A stretch of DNA of 64,000 bases from contig NZ_VFOA01000001.1 in assembly GCF_006715865.1 (NCBI RefSeq), forward strand, positions 682,001 to 746,000, given 5' to 3'. The position numbers and the translations under genes are program-made. Below are positions 35,059 through 44,558 of the stretch, piece after piece. This DNA is from Cellulomonas sp. SLBN-39 (GTDB lineage: Bacteria > Actinomycetota > Actinomycetes > Actinomycetales > Cellulomonadaceae). The notes under the pieces were generated by a model that worked only from the letters and a program-made list of their open reading frames with translations, made no database searches and had not been told where the DNA came from. Each line of letters starts with the position of its first letter. The first letter of the stretch is position 1.

Positions 35059-36276
35059 TCAGCCCTCGGCGAGCCGGTCCAGCGCCAGCGCCGCGAGCAG
35101 CGCGGGCCCGACGGCGAGCGCGTCGTCGGTGAACCGCGCCTGCGGGCTGTGGTTGTACGGGGCCGTGGCCGGGTCCTCGCCCGCGGGCGTGGCGCCGACG
35201 AACACGAACGCGCCCGGCACCTCCTGCAGCACGTACGAGAAGTCCTCGGCGCCCGGCACCGGCTCGGCGGCGTCGACCCAGGCGTCGGCGCCGAACGTCG
35301 CGCGCGTCAGGGCCGCGGCGCGGGCGACCTCGTGCGCGTCGTTGGCCGTCACGGGGTAGCCGCGCTGGTAGTCGACGGTGGCGGTCAGCCCGTGCGCGGC
35401 GGCCACGTGGTGCGCGACGCGGGCGATCCGCTCGGGCACGGCCGCGTGGGTCGCCTCGCTGAAGGTCCGCACGGTCGCGTCGAGGTACGCGACCTCGGGG
35501 ATGATGTTGTCCTTCGTCCCTGCCTCGACGCGCCCGACGGTCACGACGACGGGGTCGAACACGTCGAGCTGGCGCGTGACCATCGTCTGCAGCGCCAGGA
35601 CGATCTCCGCGGCGACGGGCACGGGGTCGAGCGCGAGGTACGGCTTGGAGCCGTGCCCGCCGCGCCCGTGGACGGTGACGTGCACCGTGTCGGACGCCGC
35701 CATGAGCGTGCCGGGGCGGGACGCGACGACCCCCGCGGGCAGCGTGGAGGACATGACGTGCAGCCCGTAGGCGGCCACGACCCGGTCCCCCGCGGCGTCG
35801 AGCACGCCCTCCTCGATCATGAGGCGCGCACCCCCGAGCCCCTCCTCGCCGGGCTGGAACATCAGCACGACGGAGCCGGCGATCTCGTCGCGGCGCGCGG
35901 CCAGCAGCCGTGCCGCGGCGACGAGCCCGGCCACGTGCTGGTCGTGGCCGCACGCGTGCATGACGCCCTCGTGGCCGGACGTGAAGGGCTCGCCGGTGTC
36001 CTCGGTGACGGGCAGCGCGTCCATGTCCCCCCGCAGCAGCACCGCGGGTCCGGGCCGGGCGCCGCGCAGCACCGCGACGACGGACGACAGGGCGGTGCCG
36101 GTGCGGACCTCCAGGCCGAGCGGCTCGAGCGCGTCGAGCACGAGGCGCTGCGTGCGCGGCAGGTCCAGCCCGATCTCGGGCACCCGGTGCAGCGCGTGCC
36201 GCAGCGCGGCCGTCTCGTCGAGCATCGTCGCCGCGTCGGCGCGCAGCGCCTCCAGGACCTCGGCCGCCAGTGCCAC
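35059..36276 (-). CDS. M20-family amidohydrolase
   Basis: 405 aa, GTG start at 36276 with GGGAGGG 7 nt upstream. Metal-site motifs are present: GVMHACGHDQHVAGL, MFQPGEEGLGG, and the dimerisation loop VHGRGGHGSKPYLALDP. PGAEDFSYVLQEVPGAFVFVG ends the catalytic core. It belongs to the IAA-amino-acid hydrolase/hippurate-hydrolase branch, which releases amino acids from N-acyl conjugates. The acyl group cannot be predicted. Confidence 0.9.
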   Translation of the reverse strand: MALAAEVLEALRADAATMLDETAALRHALHRVPEIGLDLPRTQRLVLDALEPLGLEVRTGTALSSVVAVLRGARPGPAVLLRGDMDALPVTEDTGEPFTSGHEGVMHACGHDQHVAGLVAAARLLAARRDEIAGSVVLMFQPGEEGLGGARLMIEEGVLDAAGDRVVAAYGLHVMSSTLPAGVVASRPGTLMAASDTVHVTVHGRGGHGSKPYLALDPVPVAAEIVLALQTMVTRQLDVFDPVVVTVGRVEAGTKDNIIPEVAYLDATVRTFSEATHAAVPERIARVAHHVAAAHGLTATVDYQRGYPVTANDAHEVARAAALTRATFGADAWVDAAEPVPGAEDFSYVLQEVPGAFVFVGATPAGEDPATAPYNHSPQARFTDDALAVGPALLAALALDRLAEG

Positions 36277-36409
36277 GTCGTACCCTCCCGCTCCGCGACG
36301 GACCGGCCCGCCGCCCGACCACCCTGGCACAGGCGCACCGCGGCGCAGAAGGTCCCGCACGTCCCGGCGCCCGGGGCGGGTCCGGGCGGCCCTGCGTATC
36401 GTGAGGACG

Positions 36410-38818
36410 ATGCCCTCGTTCTCCGGCTGGTTGCGCGCGTGCGACGACGACGCGCTCGTCGCGCTGCTCGCCGCCCGCCCGGACCTGGCGTCGCCGTCGC
36501 CCGCGACGCTGGCGTCGCTGGCCGCGCGCGCCACGAGCCGTGCCAGCCTGGAGCGGGCGCTGGCCGGGCTGGACGCCCTGGTGCTGCAGGTCCTGGAGTC
36601 GGTCGTCGTGCTCGACGACGCACCCCCGACGCCCGACGACGTCGCCCGCGCTGTGGGCGCGGGGGCCGCGGACACCCCGACGGTCGCCGAGGCCGTGGGC
36701 ACCGCCGTGCGGCTGGCGCTGCTGCACCCCGACGAGGACGGGCGCCTGCACGCGGCCCCCGGCCTCGCGGACGTGCTCGGCCCCCACGTCGCCGGCCTCG
36801 CCCCGGCGGACCCGGCGTCCGACGCGGCGGTCCCGGCCGACCCGTCGGCGGTGCTGTCCGACGCGCCCGCAGGTGCTGCCCAGGTGCTCGACGCGCTGAC
36901 ATGGGGACCGCCCGTGGGGCGGGTGCCCCCGGCCGGGTCCCCTGGTGCGCAGGCCGTGCGGACCCTCGTCGACCAGGGCCTGCTGGTCCGCCCGGACGCC
37001 GAGCACGTGGTGCTGCCGCGGACGCTCGCGCTGCGCCTGCGCGACGGACGCACGCACCGCGCCCCCGCCACCGCGCCGGCCCCCGCCGCCCCCGTCCGCC
37101 CGGCGGCCACCGTGGCCGCGGAGTCCACCGCCGCCGCCGAGCGCACCGTGCGCCAGGTCCGGCGCCTGCTCCAGTCCTGGGAGGACGCCCCGCCGGCCGT
37201 GCTGCGCGCCGGCGGCCTCGGCGTGCGCGACCTGCGCCGCACCGCGCAGACCCTCGAGGTCGACGAGCCGCACGCGGCGTGGCTCGTCGAGCTCGCCGCC
37301 GCCGCGGGCCTGCTCGCCGACGACGGCGAGGAGCGGCCGACGTTCGTGCCCACCGTCGACGCGGACGTGTGGGCCGCGGGCGACGTGCCGCGACGGTGGG
37401 CGCTGCTCGCCCGGGCGTGGCTGGTGTCCCCCCGCACGCCGTGGCAGGTCGGCACGCGCGACGAGAAGGGCGGGGTGCGGGCCGCGCTCGACCCCGAGAC
37501 CGCCCGGCCGTGGGTGCCGCGGCTGCGCCGGGCCGTGCTGGACGTGCTCGCCGCCGGGGCGCAGCCCGGTGCCGCGCCCGACGCCGACGCGGTCCTCGAG
37601 GTCCTCGCGTGGCGCACCCCGCGCGCGGTGCCGCCGCGCGGCGCGGTGCAGGCGCTCGTCGCCGAGGCCGAGCGGCTCGGCGTCACCGGCGCCGGGGCGC
37701 TGTCCCGTGCCGGCCGCGCGCTGCTGGACGCGCCGGACGACGCCGGGCGCGACGACGCGGTCGCGGCCGCGCTCGCCGCCGACCTGCCCGCACCGGTCGA
37801 CGAGATCCTGCTGCAGGGCGACCTGACCGGGGTCGTGCCGGGGCGCCCCGGGGACGCCCTGGAGGAGCTGCTGGAGACCGCGGCGCAGGTCGAGTCGCGC
37901 GGCGGCGCGGTGACCGTGCGGTTCACGCCCGCGTCGGTGCTGGCCGCGCTCGACGGCGGGCTGGGCGCCGACGCGCTGCTCGACCGGCTCGCGGCCGTGG
38001 CCCGCGGCGGCGTGCCGCAGCCCCTGGAGTACCTGGTCCGGGACGTCGCCCGCCGCCACGGGCGCGTCCGCGCGGGGGCGGCGTCGGCGTACGTGCGGGC
38101 CGACGACCCCGCGCTGCTGGCCGGGCTGCCCGACGACCCGCGGCTGGCCGGGCTCGGGCTGCGGCTGCTCGCGCCCACGGTGCTCGTGGCGCAGGCCGGG
38201 CCCGCGGAGGTGCTCGACGCCCTCCGCCGGCACGGCCTGGCGCCGGTCGCGGAGGACGGCCACGGCGTCGTCGTGCCCACCGGCACCGCGCCGCGCCGGG
38301 TGCGCGGACGGGCGGCGACGCGGGCGCGGCGTCGCGTGCAGGACGGCACCGTGCGCGAGGCCGCCGCGGGCACGCGGGCCGTCGCGGTGGTCCGCGCCCT
38401 GCGCGACGCCGAGCAGCGCGCGGTGCGCGACGTCGAGCGGCGCGCGACGCACGACGCCGGGGCCCGCGGCACGGACGGCACGGGTCCCGCGCGCGGCGCC
38501 GCCCCGACGCCGGCCCGGCCCCGCCGGTCGGGCCGGTCCGACGGCGCGCCCCCGCCGGACGGGCCCGGGGCCGGGGGCGGAACACGCGAGCCCGCGGACG
38601 CGTTGGTGCTCCTGCGCGAGGCGGCCTCGTCCCGCACGGACGTGTGGGTCGAGATGGTCGGCCCCGACGGGCGGCCGACGCGCCGGCTCCTGCGGCCGCT
38701 GCGCGTCGAGGGCGGCCGGCTGCGGGCGCTCGACCCGCGCCGCGAGGCCGAGCTCACCGTGGCGGTGCACCGCATCGCGGGCGTCCACGCGGCCGGGCCG
38801 GCCGACGCCGGACCCTGA
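36410..38818 (+). CDS. helicase-associated protein, partner of the XPB-type helicase
   Basis: 802 aa, ATG start at 36410. TATCGT (36397-36402) ends 7 nt upstream, so a leaderless start is possible. The N-terminus (WLRACDDDALVALLAARPDL) and the C-terminal XPB/Ssl2-like segment (LQGDLTGVVPGRPGDALEEL, then LEYLVRDVARRHGRVR) match the conserved actinobacterial protein always found next to XPB. A long disordered Ala/Pro/Arg insert runs ~residues 620-725. It probably acts as regulatory or nuclease-like partner in repair; the helicase motifs are not in this protein. Confidence 0.85.
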   Translation: MPSFSGWLRACDDDALVALLAARPDLASPSPATLASLAARATSRASLERALAGLDALVLQVLESVVVLDDAPPTPDDVARAVGAGAADTPTVAEAVGTAVRLALLHPDEDGRLHAAPGLADVLGPHVAGLAPADPASDAAVPADPSAVLSDAPAGAAQVLDALTWGPPVGRVPPAGSPGAQAVRTLVDQGLLVRPDAEHVVLPRTLALRLRDGRTHRAPATAPAPAAPVRPAATVAAESTAAAERTVRQVRRLLQSWEDAPPAVLRAGGLGVRDLRRTAQTLEVDEPHAAWLVELAAAAGLLADDGEERPTFVPTVDADVWAAGDVPRRWALLARAWLVSPRTPWQVGTRDEKGGVRAALDPETARPWVPRLRRAVLDVLAAGAQPGAAPDADAVLEVLAWRTPRAVPPRGAVQALVAEAERLGVTGAGALSRAGRALLDAPDDAGRDDAVAAALAADLPAPVDEILLQGDLTGVVPGRPGDALEELLETAAQVESRGGAVTVRFTPASVLAALDGGLGADALLDRLAAVARGGVPQPLEYLVRDVARRHGRVRAGAASAYVRADDPALLAGLPDDPRLAGLGLRLLAPTVLVAQAGPAEVLDALRRHGLAPVAEDGHGVVVPTGTAPRRVRGRAATRARRRVQDGTVREAAAGTRAVAVVRALRDAEQRAVRDVERRATHDAGARGTDGTGPARGAAPTPARPRRSGRSDGAPPPDGPGAGGGTREPADALVLLREAASSRTDVWVEMVGPDGRPTRRLLRPLRVEGGRLRALDPRREAELTVAVHRIAGVHAAGPADAGP

Positions 38819-38876
38819 GGCACCACCCGCCCGGCACCACCTGATCTCCACCCGCACCCCACCCGAGGAGGGCGCC

Positions 38877-40526
38877 GTGCCCGACGGCCCGCTCATCGTC
38901 CAGAGCGACAAGACGCTGCTGCTCGAGGTCGACCACGACCAGGCGGCCGCGTGCCGCCGCGCCATCGCGCCGTTCGCCGAGCTCGAGCGGGCGCCCGAGC
39001 ACGTGCACACGTACCGGCTGACCCCGCTGGGCCTGTGGAACGCGCGCGCCGCGGGCCACGACGCCGAGCAGGTCGTCGACGTGCTGCTGCAGTACAGCCG
39101 GTACCCGGTGCCGCACGCGCTGCTGGTCGACGTCGCCGACACGATGTCCCGGTACGGGCGGCTGCAGCTCGTGCAGCACCCGGTGCACGGCCTGGTCCTG
39201 CACGCGCTCGACCCGGCGGTGCTGGCCGAGGTCGCCCGGTCGAAGAAGACGGCGGGGCTGCTGGGCGCGCGCATCGACGAGACCGACGTGGTCGTGCACC
39301 CGTCCGAGCGTGGGCACCTCAAGCAGGTGCTGGTCAAGCTGGGCTGGCCCGCGGAGGACCTCGCGGGGTACGTCGACGGCGAGGCCCACGCGATCGAGCT
39401 GGCGCAGGACGGCTGGACGCTGCGGCCCTACCAGGACCAGGCGGTCGAGGGGTTCTGGCACGGCGGCTCGGGCGTCGTGGTGCTGCCGTGCGGTGCGGGC
39501 AAGACGATCGTGGGCGCCGCGGCGATGGCGAAGAGCTCGACGACGACGCTCATCCTCGTGACCAACACCGTCAGCGCGCGGCAGTGGCGCGACGAGCTGG
39601 TGCGGCGCACCAGCCTCACCGAGGACGAGATCGGCGAGTACTCGGGCACCCGCAAGGAGGTCCGCCCGGTGACGATCGCGACGTACCAGGTGCTGACGAC
39701 GAAGCGGAAGGGCGTCTACACGCACCTCGAGCTGCTCGACGCCCGCGACTGGGGCCTGGTCGTCTACGACGAGGTGCACCTGCTGCCCGCGCCGATCTTC
39801 CGCATGACGGCCGACCTGCAGGCCCGCCGGCGCCTGGGTCTGACGGCCACGCTCGTGCGCGAGGACGGCCGCGAGGACGAGGTGTTCAGCCTCATCGGCC
39901 CCAAGCGGTTCGACGCGCCGTGGAAGGACATCGAGGCGCAGGGGTACATCGCGCCCGCGGACTGCACCGAGGTGCGCCTGACGCTGCCCGACGCGGACCG
40001 GATGGCGTACGCGACGTCGGAGCCGGAGGACCGGTACCGGCTGGCCGCGACCGCGTCGGGCAAGAACGCGGTGGTCGACGCCCTGGTGGCGCGGCACGCG
40101 GGCGAGCCGACGCTGATCATCGGCCAGTACCTGGACCAGCTGCACGAGATCGCCGAGCACGTGGGCGCGGACGTCATCACCGGCGAGACGCCGGTGCGCG
40201 AGCGGCAGCGGCTGTTCGACGCGTTCCGCACCGGGGAGATCAGCCGGCTCGTGGTGTCGAAGGTCGCGAACTTCTCGATCGACCTGCCGGAGGCGTCGGT
40301 GGCGATCCAGGTGTCGGGGTCGTTCGGCTCGCGGCAGGAGGAGGCGCAGCGCCTCGGGCGGATCATGCGGCCCAAGGCGTCGGGGAAGACCGCGCACTTC
40401 TACACGGTGGTCGCGCGCGACACGGTGGACCAGGAGTTCGCGGCGCACCGGCAGCGGTTCCTCGCCGAGCAGGGCTACGCGTACACGATCCTGGACGCCG
40501 AGGACCTGGACTCCCAGCCCGCCTGA
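38877..40526 (+). CDS. XPB-type DNA repair helicase
   Basis: 549 aa, GTG start at 38877 with GAGGAGG, 58 bp after its partner gene. Walker A is VLPCGAGKT, motif II is VVYDEVHLL (DEVH), motif III is RRLGLTATLVREDGRED, and motif VI is EAQRLGRIMRPK. The N-terminal ~180 residues form the damage-recognition-like domain. It is an ATP-dependent 3'-5' helicase of the ERCC3/XPB family, known from mycobacteria and archaea. It acts in nucleotide excision repair or transcription-linked repair by family inference. Confidence 0.93.
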   Translation: MPDGPLIVQSDKTLLLEVDHDQAAACRRAIAPFAELERAPEHVHTYRLTPLGLWNARAAGHDAEQVVDVLLQYSRYPVPHALLVDVADTMSRYGRLQLVQHPVHGLVLHALDPAVLAEVARSKKTAGLLGARIDETDVVVHPSERGHLKQVLVKLGWPAEDLAGYVDGEAHAIELAQDGWTLRPYQDQAVEGFWHGGSGVVVLPCGAGKTIVGAAAMAKSSTTTLILVTNTVSARQWRDELVRRTSLTEDEIGEYSGTRKEVRPVTIATYQVLTTKRKGVYTHLELLDARDWGLVVYDEVHLLPAPIFRMTADLQARRRLGLTATLVREDGREDEVFSLIGPKRFDAPWKDIEAQGYIAPADCTEVRLTLPDADRMAYATSEPEDRYRLAATASGKNAVVDALVARHAGEPTLIIGQYLDQLHEIAEHVGADVITGETPVRERQRLFDAFRTGEISRLVVSKVANFSIDLPEASVAIQVSGSFGSRQEEAQRLGRIMRPKASGKTAHFYTVVARDTVDQEFAAHRQRFLAEQGYAYTILDAEDLDSQPA

Positions 40527-40579
40527 CCCTCCGCCGCGGTCCCGTGCGTACGCGGGGCCGCGGAACCTGCGGGAGGGTT

Positions 40580-40627
40580 GGTCCGTTGCGACGGGTGCCG
40601 GTGCGCGCGCAGCGGTCCGTTGCGACG
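40580..40627 (+). repeat. 14-bp exact direct repeat upstream of the TPM gene
   Basis: GGTCCGTTGCGACG occurs at 40580-40593 and again at 40614-40627. The copies are 34 bp apart, about three helical turns, and end 28 bp before the TPM start codon. They could be a regulator binding pair. Confidence 0.5.
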
Positions 40628-40655
40628 CGCGCTGGCAGGGAGAGAGGATCGTCAG

Positions 40656-42680
40656 GTGCGTGCGGTGCGAGGTCGGGTCGTCGCCGGGGTGGTCGCGCTG
40701 GGCGCGTCCCTCGTGCTGCTGGGTGCTCCCGCGGCGTCGGCGGTGGAGCCACCGACGCTGGCGGGTGAGCTGACCGACTCCTCGGGGGTCCTGTCGTCCG
40801 GCGAGACGGCGGAGGTCGAGGCGGCGCTGGACGAGCTCGCGCAGGCGACCGACCACCAGCTCTACGTGGTCTACGTGCCGGAGTTCACCGACCCCGCCGA
40901 GGGCGTGGCGTGGGCGCAGGCCACCGCCGACGCCAGCGGGCTGGGCACCGACGACGTGGTCCTCGCCGTCGCGACCGAGGCGCGCCGCTTCGCGCTCGCG
41001 CCGCAGGAGACGACGTCGATCACGACCGACGAGATGCAGGCGCTGTCCGCGCAGGTCGAGGACCAGCTGCGCGACGACGCGTGGGCGGGTGCGGCCGTCA
41101 CGGCGGCCGAGGGCGTGCAGGCCGCGGCGACGGGCGACACCACGTCGTCCGGCGGCGGCGGGTTCGTCACCCTGCTGCTGGTCGGCCTCGTCGCCATCGG
41201 TGCGGTCTTCCTCGTCGTCACCCTGCGCCGCCGCAAGAACTCCCCGGCCGTCACCGCGGGCGCACCCGGCGCACCGCAGGCCGCCGCGGCCGACGAGTTC
41301 GCCGCCGTGCCGACCCCCGAGCTGGACCGGCGCTCCGCGCAGGCGCTCGTGCGCCTCGACGACGCGCTGCGCTCGTCCGAGGAGGAGCTGGGCTTCGCGC
41401 AGGCGCAGTTCGGGCCCGAGCGCACCCGCGAGTTCGAGACCGTGCTCGCCGGCGGCAAGGAGCGGCTCACCGAGGCGTTCCGGCTGCGCCAGACCCTCGA
41501 CGACGACATCCCCGACACCGAGCCGCAGGTCCGCGCGACGTCCGCGCAGATCCTGCGCCTGTGCCGCGACGTGGCCCTGCAGCTCGAGGCGCAGAAGGAG
41601 GCGTTCGACCGGCTCCGGGCCGTCGAGGAGCGCGTCGACGACGCCCTCGACGCGCACGAGCGGGAGGCCGCCGCGCTGCGCGACCGCCTCGACCCGGCCC
41701 GCGCCCAGCTCGCGACGCTCTCCGCCCGGTACCCCGCGACGGCCCTGGCGTCGGTCGCGGGCAACCCCGACCAGGCCGCGCTGCTCCTCGACGAGGCCAC
41801 CGACGCCGTGACGCAGGGGCGCGCCCGGGCCACCGCGGGCGACCGGTCGACCGCCGTCGGGTACGCGCGGGCCGCCGAGGAGGCCGTGGGGCAGGCCCGG
41901 CGCCTGCTCGACGCGGTCGACGGCGCCGGCGCCGACCTCGCAGCCGCGGGCGTGCGCCTGGAGGCCGCGATCGCGTCGATCACGAGCGACCTCGCGGACG
42001 CCGCCCGGCTCGCCGCGGGGAACCCGCAGGTCGCCCCGCGCGAGATCGAGGCGCGCGCCGCCGTGGAGGTCGCGCAGGCGGCCCGGCAGGGCACGGGCGA
42101 CCCGCTCGGGGCGCTGACCCGCATCGCCGCCGCCGAGGCCGCGATCGACGCGGCGCTGGCGCCGATGCGCGAGCAGGCCGAGCGCAGCCGTCGCGCGCAG
42201 GCGCTGCTCGACGAGAACCTCGGCCGGCTGGACTCCGCGGTGCGCGCGACCGCGGACTACGTGAGCACCCGCCGCGGCGCCGTCGGCCCGCAGGCCCGCA
42301 CGCGGCTCGCCGAGGCCGACCGGCTGCGCATGCGCGCGATCGACCAGCGGGCCACCGACCCCGAGGCCGCGCTGCGCACCGCCCAGGACGGCGAGCGCCT
42401 GGTCGGCGAGGCGCAGCGCCTCGCGCAGGCGGACGTCGACCACGCCGAGCAGCAGGCCGCGTACGGCGGCGGCTGGGGCGCCCCCGGGTACGGCGGGCAC
42501 CGCGGGCACCGCGGCTCGGACACCGCGTCGACGGTCGGCGGGATGGTGCTCGGCGGGATCCTGCTGGACTCGATCCTGCGCGGCGGCGGCGGGTTCGGCG
42601 GCGGCGACTGGGGCGGCGGCGACGGCGGCGGGTTCGACGGCGGGGGCTTCGGCGACGGCGGCTTCGGCGGTGGGTTCTGA
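40656..42680 (+). CDS. TPM-domain membrane protein
   Basis: 674 aa, GTG start at 40656. A signal peptide (VVAGVVALGASLVLLGAPAASA) precedes a TPM domain (DSSGVLSSGETAEVEAALDE, then DDVVLAVATEARRFAL). One transmembrane helix follows at ~165-187. The cytoplasmic ~450 residues are a long, Ala/Glu/Arg-rich coiled coil, and the last ~60 residues are glycine-rich (FGGGDWGGGDGGG). TPM proteins in bacteria are poorly understood; a photosystem-assembly relative acts in plants. PspA follows 89 bp downstream, so a membrane-stress role is likely. Confidence 0.88.
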   Translation: MRAVRGRVVAGVVALGASLVLLGAPAASAVEPPTLAGELTDSSGVLSSGETAEVEAALDELAQATDHQLYVVYVPEFTDPAEGVAWAQATADASGLGTDDVVLAVATEARRFALAPQETTSITTDEMQALSAQVEDQLRDDAWAGAAVTAAEGVQAAATGDTTSSGGGGFVTLLLVGLVAIGAVFLVVTLRRRKNSPAVTAGAPGAPQAAAADEFAAVPTPELDRRSAQALVRLDDALRSSEEELGFAQAQFGPERTREFETVLAGGKERLTEAFRLRQTLDDDIPDTEPQVRATSAQILRLCRDVALQLEAQKEAFDRLRAVEERVDDALDAHEREAAALRDRLDPARAQLATLSARYPATALASVAGNPDQAALLLDEATDAVTQGRARATAGDRSTAVGYARAAEEAVGQARRLLDAVDGAGADLAAAGVRLEAAIASITSDLADAARLAAGNPQVAPREIEARAAVEVAQAARQGTGDPLGALTRIAAAEAAIDAALAPMREQAERSRRAQALLDENLGRLDSAVRATADYVSTRRGAVGPQARTRLAEADRLRMRAIDQRATDPEAALRTAQDGERLVGEAQRLAQADVDHAEQQAAYGGGWGAPGYGGHRGHRGSDTASTVGGMVLGGILLDSILRGGGGFGGGDWGGGDGGGFDGGGFGDGGFGGGF

Positions 42681-42769
42681 GCGCGCTGCGGCGTCTGCTG
42701 GGCGGGCGCGGACGGGGCGGGGCAGGCAACGGTTTCCAGGCAGGCAGCGACACGAGAGGCACGAGTGCG

Positions 42770-43534
42770 ATGACCGAGAAGCAGTCGATCTTCGGACGGA
42801 TCGGGCAGCTGGCGCGGGCGAACATCAACGCCCTCATCGACCAGGCCGAGGACCCGCAGAAGATGCTGGACCAGCTGGTGCGGGACTACACGGGCTCGAT
42901 CGCCGACGCGGAGAAGGCGATCGCGCAGGCGATCGGCAACCTGCGCCTGGCCGAGCAGGACTACAACGAGGACGTGCGCGCCGCCCGCGAGTGGGGCCAG
43001 AAGGCCCTCGCCGCGTCGGCCCGGGCCGACCAGTACCGCCAGGCCGGCGACGGCGCGAACGCCGACAAGTTCGACGCCCTGGCCCGGGTGGCGATCGGCA
43101 AGCAGATCACCTCCGAGCAGGAGGTGCGCGACGCCGAGCCCGTGATCGCGTCGCAGCGCGAGACGGTCGAGAAGCTGAAGACCGGCCTCACCCAGATGAA
43201 GGACAAGCTGGGTCAGCTCAAGCAGCGCCGCGACACCCTGGTCGCCCGGCAGAAGTCGGCCGAGGCGCAGCGCCGCGTGCAGGAGGCCATCGGCTCGATC
43301 AACGTGCTGGACCCGACGAGCGAGATCGCGCGCTTCGAGGAGAAGGTCCGCCGCGAGGAGGCCATGGCGATGGGCCAGGCCGAGCTCGCCGCGTCGTCGT
43401 TCGACGCGCAGTTCGCCGAGCTGGAGTCGGCGGGCGCCCAGCTCGAGGTCGAGGCGCGCCTCGCCGCGCTCAAGCAGGGCTCGACGCCGCTGCAGCTCGA
43501 CGCGACCCCGGTGACGCCCGAGATCGAGCGCTGA
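42770..43534 (+). CDS. PspA/IM30 family protein
   Basis: 254 aa, ATG start at 42770 after GAGAGGC. It is almost wholly alpha-helical with the PspA pattern (FGRIGQLARANINALIDQAE, then DPQKMLDQLVRDYTGSIADA). An amphipathic N-terminal helix would bind stressed membranes. The C-terminal ~30 residues are less regular. It polymerises on the inner face of the membrane and protects against leakage. The neighbour with the TPM protein is conserved in actinomycetes, and the pair probably forms one transcript ending at the hairpin at 43544. Confidence 0.9.
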   Translation: MTEKQSIFGRIGQLARANINALIDQAEDPQKMLDQLVRDYTGSIADAEKAIAQAIGNLRLAEQDYNEDVRAAREWGQKALAASARADQYRQAGDGANADKFDALARVAIGKQITSEQEVRDAEPVIASQRETVEKLKTGLTQMKDKLGQLKQRRDTLVARQKSAEAQRRVQEAIGSINVLDPTSEIARFEEKVRREEAMAMGQAELAASSFDAQFAELESAGAQLEVEARLAALKQGSTPLQLDATPVTPEIER

Positions 43535-43543
43535 GCCGACGCG

Positions 43544-43580
43544 GCGACGCCCCCCGGTCGAGCGGACCGGGGGGCGTCGC
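43544..43580 (+). terminator. hairpin terminator after pspA
   Basis: A perfect 16-bp stem (43544-43559 with 43565-43580) and a 5-nt loop, 10 bp after the stop codon. Convergent with the amidotransferase gene, so it may serve both. Confidence 0.8.
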
Positions 43581-43632
43581 TGCGTGCGGGCACCCGGCCG
43601 TCGGCGGGACGGACGACCGGCGCCGCTGCGGG

Positions 43633-44415
43633 TCAGGCGACGGCGGGCGCCCCGGCGCGGGCCCGGACGCGGTCCGCGAAGGCGCGGGCGACGGCCTCGC
43701 CGGTGGCCGCGACCTCGGCGTCGTGCTCGTGCGCCGAGGCTGCGACCGCGTCGGCGTCGGTGTCGTCGTGCGTGCGCGCCCAGGCCACGAGGGTCTGCGG
43801 GCCGGCCTCGGGGTGGAACTGCACGCCCCACGCCGAGCCGATGCGGAACGCCTGGAACGGGTAGGTCGCGGACGACGCGAGCCACACGGCGCCGCGGGGC
43901 AGGTCCACGACCGCGTCGGCGTGCATCGCCGGCAGCCGGGAGCTGCGGCCGGCCCGGGCCACGACGGCGCCGAGCAGCGCGTCCTGCTCGGCCTCGGGCC
44001 GCCACCGGATCTCGACGACGCCGGCCTCGCGCCCGGGAGGGGCGTCGACCTCGACCCGGCCGCCGCGCGCGACCGCGAGCAGCTGCGCGCCGAGGCAGAT
44101 GCCGAGCGCCGGCACGTCCGTGGCGGAGACCACGGCGAGCAGGTCGCGCAGGCCCGGCAGCCAGGGGGCGGTGGCGTCGTCGTGCGCGGACATCTGCCCG
44201 CCGAGGACGACGAGGCCGTCGCCGACCTCGGTGGGGCCGGGCAGCGGCTCGCCCAGGTCGGCGCGCACGACGCGCACGTCCAGGTCGGCCAGCCAGCCGG
44301 CGAAGCGGTCGAGCCCGACGTCGGGCGAGCTCTGCACGACGGTCACCCGGGGGGTCCTGCCGGACCCCGCGAGGTCGTCGACGCGGTCGAGGATGTCAGC
44401 GCTCACACGTTCCAC
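43633..44415 (-). CDS. class I glutamine amidotransferase
   Basis: 260 aa from the GTG at 44415; a second GTG at 44406 (3 codons in) is an alternative. The triad is visible: nucleophilic Cys in ALGICLGAQLLA, and His-Glu in WGVQFHPEAG. GGQMSAHDD is also conserved. The family includes stand-alone gamma-glutamyl hydrolases and GMP-synthase-like amidotransferases. The partner or substrate cannot be named. Not part of an operon here. Confidence 0.85.
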   Translation of the reverse strand: MERVSADILDRVDDLAGSGRTPRVTVVQSSPDVGLDRFAGWLADLDVRVVRADLGEPLPGPTEVGDGLVVLGGQMSAHDDATAPWLPGLRDLLAVVSATDVPALGICLGAQLLAVARGGRVEVDAPPGREAGVVEIRWRPEAEQDALLGAVVARAGRSSRLPAMHADAVVDLPRGAVWLASSATYPFQAFRIGSAWGVQFHPEAGPQTLVAWARTHDDTDADAVAASAHEHDAEVAATGEAVARAFADRVRARAGAPAVA

Positions 44416-44558
44416 GGTAGCGGCGTGCGGCGCCGTTGCCGAAGGCGCTGGTCACATGTCCATCACGATCGTCCGGGCGCCCGGTTCGGCCCGCGGAGCC
44501 CGTTTTCCACCCGCCCCGCGCCCAGCGAACTCCCAGGGTCGGGGCGGATGATCGGACC

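Noticed and set aside
34178-39337. A 1719-codon minus-strand open frame running across several genes.
   Set aside because: Only its last 127 codons (cold-shock protein) make sense. The rest is antisense to the XPB pair and other genes, with low-complexity translation.
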